Position numbers and translations under genes: made by a program. Under the pieces are notes generated by a model. The model made no database searches and was not told where the DNA came from. It saw only the letters and a program-made list of their open reading frames with translations. Shown here one piece after another: positions 18,601-24,926 of a stretch of 64,000 nt of DNA (positions within the stretch are counted from its first letter, which is position 1; every line of letters begins with the position of its first letter). This stretch comes from Hymenobacter oligotrophus (GTDB lineage: Bacteria; Bacteroidota; Bacteroidia; Cytophagales; Hymenobacteraceae), in assembly GCF_003574965.1 (NCBI RefSeq), contig NZ_CP032317.1, forward strand, positions 2,480,001 through 2,544,000. The letters run 5' to 3'.

Positions 18601-19558
18601 CAATGTTTATGCCGCTGCGGTGGTAGCGGCGCCCAGCCAAACCAATTTCTGCGCCACCGATACCAACCCGCTTAGGCTACCCAGTGCCGCTTATTGGGCT
18701 GGGCGCGGCGTGCAAGGGCCCGGTTGGCAAGGCTTTACCTTCTCGCCGGCAGTGGCTGGCCCCGGGCAACACACCCTAACGTACGTAACCTGGAACGGCC
18801 CCTGCGAAACCCGTGGCACGGTTACCATGCTGGTGGGTGCTCCGCTGACTATTGCGCTACCGCCCGATACGCTCCTGTGCCCAGGCAGCACGCAGCCGTT
18901 TCGCCTGCGGGGGCAGCCGCAAGGCGGCACCTGGACGGGGTTGTCCGTAACCCCCGATGGGATTTTCACGCCCCCGGCTAGCTTCACGGGTACGGCTACG
19001 TTCACCTACACCGTCAACAATGGCGGCTGCATTAGCACGGCCACGCGCCGCGTGGGCGTGGCCGCCATGCCGTCTTTTGGCCCTAGGTGGCAAGCGGCCC
19101 TGTGCCCCGCCGACAGGCAGGCCCCACTACGGGTTCAGTTCCGTGATGTCGATGCCGGCGAGGTGCAGTGGGAATTTGGCGACGGCACCACCGCTACGGG
19201 GCTAAACCCTGAGCACGTGTACGAACAGCCCGGGCGTTACCAACCCAAGGTTGTTATGTACTACAACAACCGCCGGTGCCGCTCCGAGCTGCAGCTGGCC
19301 CCCATCGAGGTGCTCGAAACCAAGCCCGTTCCAAATATCATTACGCCCAACGCCGACGGCAAGAACGACGTGTTTGAGGTTTCGGCCGGCTGCCCGCCCA
19401 GCTTGCAGGTGTTTTCGCGCTGGGGTCAAAAAGTGTACAACGACGACGCTTACCGCAACAATTGGGGTGGTGGCAACCAACCCGCCGGCACGTATTATTA
19501 CTTGCTGCGTTATGTGGGTGGCCGCACGGTAAAAGGCTGGCTCGAGGTGCAGCGTTGA
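15656..19558 (+). CDS. Giant surface protein: DUF7948, SBBP propeller, Ig-like, PKD and CHU_C sorting domain (copy 2)
   Basis: A 1300-residue paralogue of the preceding gene. I start it at ATG 15656 (MLSSAWYRSLVACWLLLL...), since the frame open from 15578 has only a TTG inside the promoter. The signal peptide ends near APAPA before Gln, then HIEFVPNQGQWPQPVRY opens the DUF7948 domain. SBBP repeats fill about 250-740 and end with HVDGGTSRFDRRGFVYHAVC. The Ig-like part is longer than in copy 1, with about five repeats (GGTWAGPGVSG, GGTFSGPGVVG, GGVWSGQYVTG, YWAGRGVQG, GGTWTGLSV). PKD (WEFGDGTTATG) and the CHU_C type B sorting domain (NIITPNADGKNDVFE) close it. Secretion by the T9SS is inferred. 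Confidence 0.85.
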   Translation: MLSSAWYRSLVACWLLLLIDAAPGTLLAAPAPAQHIEFVPNQGQWPQPVRYVAPLVHGRVFLEATGWTYALAEPVDPHVRSARPEQEQLRAHAVRMEFVGARPQAQLQPAAPTGEVRNYLIGNNPDHWARQVGSYRELRYQGVWQDIDVRLYENTRQQLEYDYELAPGADAALIRQRYTGTEELRLGEGGTLQIKTTLGTVTELAPRAWQVGAGGERQPVACRYALRGQEVSFALGRYDRARPLLIDPTVVFSTFTGATADNWGFTATYDPQGNMYSGGIAFNLGYPVTAGAYNTTFNGNIDIAIIKYNTATTGAASRVWATYLGGSSAEYPQSLVVNSRGELVILSTTGSANYPTTAGAFDRSFAGGPSVSPYGFGDALYTMAQGTDLAITSLNATGSALVGSTYLGGNSTEGLNMRTGMVAELMRNYGDQFRGDVLVDANDNIYIASNSASPDFPTRNNFQAARGAGLDAVVCKLTPALTNLVWSSYLGGGNPDAAYSLQLDAAGRLFVCGGTTSVNFPTTAGALQTTHRGDVDGFVVRISADGSTLERSTLLGTAQYDQAYFVQLDTNGDVYLLGQSLGQYPVTAGRYANANGRQFIHKLNADLTATTFSTVFGAGRPTVDISPTAFLVDQCNRIYVSGWGGSTNAGYGNGYTTNLPTTPSAVQPTTDGSDFYLMQLAEGATHLEYATFFGGSSTDHVDGGTSRFDRRGFVYHAVCACGGTNTTFPIPPGAGTYSTRNGYSNCNNATFKFDFEPQRAVVGPDREVCITTGLVPLNGTPAGGTWAGPGVSGSPSTGYTFDPAVVGVGQSATLTYTVYNNLCQSQTSLRFAVVPAPTVQFSPLAQTELCPDSPNLQLAATPAGGTFSGPGVVGSSFSPAQAGLGTHTLTYTYALGGCTVTATRQVSVLAATAGPDFTMCLPAAPVRLGGLPAGGVWSGQYVTGSAATGYFFSPPSTLNASVRLTYTITTASGCTSSSALQANVYAAAVVAAPSQTNFCATDTNPLRLPSAAYWAGRGVQGPGWQGFTFSPAVAGPGQHTLTYVTWNGPCETRGTVTMLVGAPLTIALPPDTLLCPGSTQPFRLRGQPQGGTWTGLSVTPDGIFTPPASFTGTATFTYTVNNGGCISTATRRVGVAAMPSFGPRWQAALCPADRQAPLRVQFRDVDAGEVQWEFGDGTTATGLNPEHVYEQPGRYQPKVVMYYNNRRCRSELQLAPIEVLETKPVPNIITPNADGKNDVFEVSAGCPPSLQVFSRWGQKVYNDDAYRNNWGGGNQPAGTYYYLLRYVGGRTVKGWLEVQR
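16250..16497 (+). repeat. Near-identical tract shared with copy 1 (right member)
   Basis: This is the partner of 12481-12728. The high DNA identity, limited to this stretch, suggests gene conversion between the tandem paralogues more recently than their duplication. Confidence 0.85.
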
Positions 19559-19567
19559 CGCAGCTCC

Positions 19568-19598
19568 TTGCGTTTGGCCTCCGGAAGTTGTATATTTG
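19568..19598 (+). promoter_or_regulatory. Promoter of the rimP-nusA-infB operon
   Basis: TTG at 19568-19570 and TATATTTG at 19591-19598 are spaced 20 nt apart, a good match to the Bacteroidetes consensus. Transcription would start near 19605, just before a terminator-like hairpin. Confidence 0.75.
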
Positions 19599-19620
19599 CC
19601 GTAGTTAATCGTAATCAGAG

Positions 19621-19650
19621 GAGGGGACGCGTAGTCCCCTCTTTCTTTTG
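19621..19650 (+). terminator. Terminator-like hairpin in the rimP leader (putative attenuator)
   Basis: GAGGGGAC 19621-19628 pairs with GTCCCCTC 19634-19641 around a 5-nt loop, followed by TTTCTTTT. It lies after the promoter and only 12 nt before the rimP ATG, so it cannot belong to the upstream gene alone and may attenuate the operon, perhaps as NusA feedback. Confidence 0.65.
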
Positions 19651-19661
19651 CTACCTTTTCC

Positions 19662-20135
19662 ATGAGCTTCGAACGTACCCGCATCCAACAAATGCTTGAG
19701 GCCAGCCTACCCGGCCCCGAGTACTTTGTGGTGGGCCTGACGGTAAGCGATACGGCTGTCCGTCCGAAAATCACGGCGACCATCGACGGCGACCAAGGCA
19801 TCGGCATCGATGAGCTTGGCTCTATCACCCGTCGCCTAACCCGCCAAATCGACGAGGCGTACGGCGAAGACGCGGCGTACTCGCTGGAAGTAACCTCGCC
19901 CGGTGCCGATCAGCCCCTCGTGAGCCCGCGCCAGTATCCCCGCCACGCCGGCCGTATGCTCAGCCTGAAAATGGCCGACGGTACCGAAAAAACCGGCACC
20001 CTCGAAGAAGCCACCGCCGACGGCGTGGTGCTGAGCGAAGTGGTAAAAGAAAAGAACAAGAAAAAAACCTTGGAGCCCGCGCTCGTTCCGTTTTCGGACA
20101 TCAGCGAGGCCAAAGTGGTTATCTCATTTAAGTAA
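19662..20135 (+). CDS. rimP: Ribosome maturation factor RimP
   Basis: A 157-residue cytoplasmic protein needed for assembly of the 30S subunit. The two-domain RimP layout is visible: an N-terminal alpha/beta domain with the motif ATIDGDQGIGIDELGSITRR, the SLEVTSPGADQPL signature (usual form EVSSPGLDRPL), and a C-terminal SH3-like domain (GRMLSLKMADGTEKTGTLEEA). It is first in the conserved rimP-nusA-infB order. The start follows a hairpin with a T-rich tail, described separately. Confidence 0.92.
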   Translation: MSFERTRIQQMLEASLPGPEYFVVGLTVSDTAVRPKITATIDGDQGIGIDELGSITRRLTRQIDEAYGEDAAYSLEVTSPGADQPLVSPRQYPRHAGRMLSLKMADGTEKTGTLEEATADGVVLSEVVKEKNKKKTLEPALVPFSDISEAKVVISFK

Positions 20136-20236
20136 ACACCTGACTGGTTTATTGTTGCACCGATAGTTAGCATCTTGCCTAGGTAATAGGCGCTTGCTTT
20201 TCAACGGCAGCAGTTCAGCATTCAATCACCACCCAT

Positions 20237-21529
20237 ATGAACACGCTCAACCTCATCGAGTCGTTCTCGGAGTTTGCCAAGTTCAAGAACATCGACCGTC
20301 CTACCATGATGAGCATCCTCGAAGAGGTGTTCCGGACGATGATTCGCAAGAAGTACAACGACGACTCCAACTTCGACGTCATCATCAACCCCGATAACGG
20401 CGACTTGGAAATTTGGCGTAACCGCGAAATCGTGGACGACGAATCCGAGGACATCTGGGACCACGACAAGATTCCGCTGGCTGAAGCCCGCAAAATCGAG
20501 CCCGACTTTGAGGTAGGCGAAGAAGTATCGGAGCAGGTGAAACTAGAAGAGTTTGGCCGCCGCGCTGTGCTTATGGCCCGCCAAACGCTGATTCAGCGCA
20601 TTAAGGACCTAGAGCGCGACAACCTGTACCAGAAGTACAAAGACATGGTCGGCGAAATCATTGCCGGCGAAGTGTACCAAGTGTGGGGCCGCGAAACGCT
20701 GGTGCTCGATCAGGAAGAAAACGAACTGAGCCTGCCCAAAACCGAGCAGATACCCAAGGACCGCTACCGCAAAGGCGACACCATCCGGGCCGTAGTGCAC
20801 CGCGTGGATGTGCTCAACGGTGCCCCGAAGATCATTCTGTCGCGTGCTGCTCCGGCTTTCTTAGAGCGCCTGATGGAGCAGGAAGTGCCCGAAATCTTCG
20901 ATGGACTGATCACCATCAAGAACATCGTGCGCGAGCCCGGCGAACGTGCCAAAGTAGCCGTTGAAAGCTACGACGACCGCATCGACCCGGTAGGCGCCTG
21001 CGTGGGCATGAAAGGCTCACGTATCCACGCTGTGGTGCGCGAACTCGAGAACGAGAACATCGACATCATCAACTACACCGACAACCTCGAGCTGTACATC
21101 CAGCGCGCGTTGTCGCCGGCCAAAATCTCATCGATGAAAATCAATGAACAAACTGGCCGTGTTTCGGTGTTCTTGAAACCCGACCAAGTGTCGCTGGCCA
21201 TTGGCCGCGGTGGTGCCAACATTAAACTGGCTTCCCGCCTCGTGGGCATGGAAATCGACGTGTTCCGCGAAGCCGATTCTTACGAAGAGGATATTGCGCT
21301 AGAGGAATTCAGCGACGAAATCGACCAGTGGATTATCGATGAGTTGAAGAAAATCGGCCTCGACACGGGTCGTGCCGTATTGGCGGTGAACAAAGCCGAT
21401 ATCGTACGCCGTACCGAACTGGAGGAGGAGAACGTAGAAGACGTTTTCCGCGTCATCCAGGCCGAATTCGACGGCGAGGACGAAGCTGCGGAGCCTGCTG
21501 AAGGCGAAGCCGCGGAACCCAACGCGTAA
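20237..21529 (+). CDS. nusA: Transcription termination/antitermination factor NusA
   Basis: A 430-residue RNA polymerase-binding factor controlling pausing, termination and antitermination. Domains in order: NusA N-terminal domain (about 1-130, with MMSILEEVFRTMIRKKY), S1 domain (about 135-200), KH1 (about 235-300, VGACVGMKGSRIHAVVREL) and KH2 (about 305-375, SLAIGRGGANIKLASRLVG). It ends with a short acidic tail (DGEDEAAEPAEGEAAEPNA) and lacks the long C-terminal repeats of enterobacteria, as usual in Bacteroidetes. The gap to rimP is 101 nt. No CCTAGG occurs in this gene or in infB. Confidence 0.95.
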   Translation: MNTLNLIESFSEFAKFKNIDRPTMMSILEEVFRTMIRKKYNDDSNFDVIINPDNGDLEIWRNREIVDDESEDIWDHDKIPLAEARKIEPDFEVGEEVSEQVKLEEFGRRAVLMARQTLIQRIKDLERDNLYQKYKDMVGEIIAGEVYQVWGRETLVLDQEENELSLPKTEQIPKDRYRKGDTIRAVVHRVDVLNGAPKIILSRAAPAFLERLMEQEVPEIFDGLITIKNIVREPGERAKVAVESYDDRIDPVGACVGMKGSRIHAVVRELENENIDIINYTDNLELYIQRALSPAKISSMKINEQTGRVSVFLKPDQVSLAIGRGGANIKLASRLVGMEIDVFREADSYEEDIALEEFSDEIDQWIIDELKKIGLDTGRAVLAVNKADIVRRTELEEENVEDVFRVIQAEFDGEDEAAEPAEGEAAEPNA

Positions 21530-21581
21530 CCAGCGGACCGGCCTCCAACGTAGGCGACCGACACCCGCTTCGGATATCATC

Positions 21582-21617
21582 GGCGGAAGGCCTGTCCGTA
21601 CTGGCAGGTTTTCCGCC
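21582..21617 (+). terminator. Hairpin downstream of nusA
   Basis: GGCGGAA 21582-21588 pairs with TTCCGCC 21611-21617, with an inner CCTG/CAGG stem. Only GTTTGG follows, so it is a weak terminator or mRNA-processing/stability structure between nusA and infB. Confidence 0.5.
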
Positions 21618-21637
21618 GTTTGGCAATAATTAAATCG

Positions 21638-21645
21638 TACTTTTG
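21638..21645 (+). promoter_or_regulatory. Possible internal promoter for infB
   Basis: TACTTTTG fits TAnnTTTG and lies 34 nt before the infB ATG. The nearest TTTG (21619-21622) is only 15 nt away, so the spacing is poor. Confidence 0.4.
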
Positions 21646-21678
21646 CAACAAACTACGAGTATCGCACGCGACCAAAGA

Positions 21679-24600
21679 ATGGCGGAAGCAGCAAGCAAAC
21701 GACTGAAACAAGCGGCCACGGACCTGAACGTCGGGACCCACACAATTGTGGATTTTCTCGCGACGAAGGGAATTTCTGTTGAAAATAAACCCACCACCAA
21801 GCTGTCGGCCGATCAGGTTGCACTGCTGAACAAAGAGTTTGCGTCGTCGGCTCAGGATAAAGCCGAGGCGACCAAACGAAGCCAGTCGCTGCGTCATACC
21901 GAGCTTGAGCAAGCTTCCCAAGCCAAAGTGGTGGCCACTCCCAAGCCAGCCGAACCGGCTGCGCCGGCTCCGCAACCGGCACCTGCTCCGACGGCAGAAG
22001 CTAAGCCCGCAGCCTCGGCTCCGCAGCCGGCGCCCGCGCCAAGTGCCGACAACGGCCGCCCCGTACCCGGCTTGAAGGTGCTAGGTAAAATAGAGCTCGA
22101 CGCTAAAGGTCGGCCCGTTCCGCCAAAGCCCGCGCAGCCGGCTCCGGCCCCGGCTGCTCCGGCCCCGGCTGCTGCAGCTCCGGCTCAGCCCGCGCCCTCC
22201 GCGCCTGCGCCGGCACCGGCTCCTAAGCCTGCTCCGGCCCCGCAGCCGGCGCCTGTAGCGCAGCAACCTGCAGCGCCCAAACCTGCTCCGGCACCTGCTC
22301 CGGTTGCAGCGCCGGCACCTGTAGCTGCGCCGCAAGCCGCGAAGCCGGCTCCTGCTCCGGCCCCGGCTGCTGCAGCTCCGGCTCAGCCGGCTGTGGCAGC
22401 AACAGCCCCGGCGCCTGCTCCGACTCCGGCTCCTGAGCCTCAGCTCGCCGCCCCAGCGCCGGCCGCTGCGGCACCCGCCTCGGCCGAGCAAACTACTGAG
22501 CAAGGCACTATCATTGCGCGTGCCGATCAGCTGAAAGGCCTGACGGTACTTGGCAAGATTGAGCTTCCCACCGATGCTTCGCGTCGCGGAGGAGGAAATC
22601 GTGGCGCCCGCCCGGTTGCTTCTTCGGATGTGCGCAAAGCAGGCATCGGCGATAAGAAAAAGCGCCAGCGTATTACTACGCCTGGTGGCCAGCAGCAAGG
22701 CCCCGGCCAAGGTGGCAACCAGCAGCAAGGCGGCAACCGCGCCCCCGGCACCGGCAACGACCGCCCGACGCGTCCGGCCAACCAAGGCAACCGCCCGGGT
22801 GGGCACGGCGGCCGCGACAACCGCGGTGGCAACCCCAATCGTCCGGCTCCGGCTGTTTCGCCCGAACAGAGCGACAAGCAGATTCAGGACCAGATCAAGG
22901 CTACGCTGGCTCGTTTGAGCGGTGGCCGTGGCGGCAACCAGCAAAACCGCGCTAAATACCGCCGCGATAAGCGTGCTGGTATTGCCGAAGCACAAGAGTT
23001 GGCCCGCCAGCAAAGCGAACTGGCCTCGAAAACGTTGAAGCTGACCGAATTTATTTCGGCCAACGACCTGGCCTCGCTGATGAACGCCTCGGTGAACGAC
23101 GTTATCAAGGTGTGCTTGAACATGGGCATGTTCGTGTCCATCAACCAGCGCCTCGACGCCGAAGCCATTACGGTTATTGCCGATGAATTCGGCTACGATG
23201 TTGAGTTCCTGTCGGCTGAAGACGAGCAGGATGTTGCCATCGTTGACGAAGACGATCCGGACGCCCTGCAAGATCGTGCTCCGATTGTGACCATCATGGG
23301 CCACGTCGACCACGGTAAGACCTCGTTGCTTGACTACATCCGTAGCGCGCAGGTGGCAAAAGGCGAAGCCGGCGGTATTACGCAGCACATCGGTGCTTAC
23401 GAAGTAACCACCGACTCGGGCCGCAAAATCACCTTCCTTGATACTCCTGGTCACGAAGCATTTACCGCTATGCGTGCCCGTGGTGCCAAGGTAACTGACA
23501 TTGCCATCATCGTGGTGGCTGCCGACGACTCGGTGATGCCGCAGACGAAGGAAGCCATCAACCACGCACAAGCAGCCGGTGTACCGATTGTAATTGCGCT
23601 GAACAAGATTGATAAGCCGGGTGCAAACCCCGACAAAGTCCGCGAGGAACTGTCGGCCATCAACATCCTGGTTGAAGAATGGGGCGGTAAGTACCAGTCG
23701 CAGGAGGTGTCGGCCAAAACCGGTGCCGGCATCAGCGACCTGCTTGAGAAAGTTCTGCTAGAAGCCGAATTGCTCGAACTGAAAGCCAACCCCGATCGTC
23801 GGGCTGTGGGCTCGGTTATCGAAGCCTCGCTCGACAAAGGCCGTGGCTACGTAACCACCATTCTGGTTCAGACGGGTACGCTCAACGTAGGCGACATCGT
23901 GCTGGCAGGCCCGCACTACGGCCGCGTAAAGGCCATGACGGACCACCGCGGCAAGAAAATGAAATCGGCTGGTCCTTCGACCCCGGTTCAGCTCCTGGGT
24001 CTGCAGGGTGCACCGCAAGCCGGCGACAAGGTTGTGGCTATGGAAACGGAGCGCGAAGCCCGCGAAATTGCTACCCAACGCCTGCAGTTGCAGCGCGAGC
24101 AGTCGATGCGCACGAAAAAGCACATCACGCTCGACGAGATTGGCCGCCGCTTGGCAATCGGTTCGTTCAAAGAGCTTAACATTATTGTTAAGGGCGACGT
24201 GGACGGCTCGGTGGAAGCACTGTCGGACTCGCTGCTGAAGCTCTCGACCGGCGAAGTAGCCGTAAACATCCTCTCGAAGGGTGTGGGCGCCATCTCCGAA
24301 TCGGACGTGTTGCTGGCCTCGGCTTCCGACGCCATCATCATCGGTTTCCAGGTGCGCCCGTCGCTGGGTGCGCGCAAGCTGGCCGAGCAGGAGCAAATCG
24401 ACATCCGCCTCTACTCGATTATCTACAACGCCATCAACGAGGTGAAGGATGCCATGGAAGGCATGCTGGCCCCGACGGTGCAGGAGGTAACGGTAGCCAC
24501 GGTGGAAGTTCGCCAGGTGTTCAACATCACGAAGGTGGGTACGATTGCCGGCTGTATGGTTACGGACGGTACCATTGCACGCAACACCAAAGTGCGCGTG

Positions 24601-24780
24601 GTACGCGACGGTATCGTGCAGCACACCGGAGCTATCCTGGCCCTCAAGCGCTTCAAGGACGACGCCTCGGAAGTGCGCCAAGGCTACGAATGCGGTATCT
24701 CGATCAAAAATTACGATGACTTGCGCGAAGGCGACATCATCGAAGGCTTCGAGGAAAAAGAAGTTAAGCGTACGCTGTAA
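21679..24780 (+). CDS. infB: Translation initiation factor IF-2
   Basis: About 1033 residues from ATG 21679; the frame open from 21643 would need a TTG that overlaps a promoter element. IF2_N is at about 5-60 ([25 protein letters not shown]). Residues 80-290 are a low-complexity Ala/Pro linker with imperfect DNA repeats, followed by a Gly/Arg/Gln-rich stretch ([13 protein letters not shown]). A second IF2_N-like helix region comes before the GTPase domain, whose G motifs are GHVDHGKTS near 540, DTPGHEAF and NKID. Domains II-IV follow. It delivers initiator tRNA to the 30S subunit. It is larger than E. coli IF-2 because of the linker, as in other Bacteroidetes. Confidence 0.96.
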   Translation: MAEAASKRLKQAATDLNVGTHTIVDFLATKGISVENKPTTKLSADQVALLNKEFASSAQDKAEATKRSQSLRHTELEQASQAKVVATPKPAEPAAPAPQPAPAPTAEAKPAASAPQPAPAPSADNGRPVPGLKVLGKIELDAKGRPVPPKPAQPAPAPAAPAPAAAAPAQPAPSAPAPAPAPKPAPAPQPAPVAQQPAAPKPAPAPAPVAAPAPVAAPQAAKPAPAPAPAAAAPAQPAVAATAPAPAPTPAPEPQLAAPAPAAAAPASAEQTTEQGTIIARADQLKGLTVLGKIELPTDASRRGGGNRGARPVASSDVRKAGIGDKKKRQRITTPGGQQQGPGQGGNQQQGGNRAPGTGNDRPTRPANQGNRPGGHGGRDNRGGNPNRPAPAVSPEQSDKQIQDQIKATLARLSGGRGGNQQNRAKYRRDKRAGIAEAQELARQQSELASKTLKLTEFISANDLASLMNASVNDVIKVCLNMGMFVSINQRLDAEAITVIADEFGYDVEFLSAEDEQDVAIVDEDDPDALQDRAPIVTIMGHVDHGKTSLLDYIRSAQVAKGEAGGITQHIGAYEVTTDSGRKITFLDTPGHEAFTAMRARGAKVTDIAIIVVAADDSVMPQTKEAINHAQAAGVPIVIALNKIDKPGANPDKVREELSAINILVEEWGGKYQSQEVSAKTGAGISDLLEKVLLEAELLELKANPDRRAVGSVIEASLDKGRGYVTTILVQTGTLNVGDIVLAGPHYGRVKAMTDHRGKKMKSAGPSTPVQLLGLQGAPQAGDKVVAMETEREAREIATQRLQLQREQSMRTKKHITLDEIGRRLAIGSFKELNIIVKGDVDGSVEALSDSLLKLSTGEVAVNILSKGVGAISESDVLLASASDAIIIGFQVRPSLGARKLAEQEQIDIRLYSIIYNAINEVKDAMEGMLAPTVQEVTVATVEVRQVFNITKVGTIAGCMVTDGTIARNTKVRVVRDGIVQHTGAILALKRFKDDASEVRQGYECGISIKNYDDLREGDIIEGFEEKEVKRTL

Positions 24781-24803
24781 GCCAGCCGCTTAGCACCATA
24801 CCT

Positions 24804-24835
24804 AAAACCCCAGCCCGCAACGGCTGGGGTTTTTT
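24804..24835 (+). terminator. Terminator of the rimP-nusA-infB operon
   Basis: A 12-bp stem (24804-24815 with 24822-24833) with a 6-nt loop; A residues upstream and a T-run downstream. It begins 23 nt after the infB stop. Confidence 0.92.
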
Positions 24836-24926
24836 GTTGTGGCTCAGGCAACGCCTTTGGGCTTTTGCGCCTCTATGTGGCCGGTGTGTTGTATCTTATG
24901 TCTGCGCCACCGACACTTGCTAGCAA

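Noticed and set aside
22130-22500. Tandem-repeat DNA in infB as a possible mobile repeat or CRISPR-like array
   Set aside because: It encodes the Ala/Pro linker common in IF-2; units are irregular with no spacers.
22081-23571. 496-codon open frame antisense to infB
   Set aside because: Its Ser/Arg repeats mirror the Ala/Pro linker of IF-2; no independent support.
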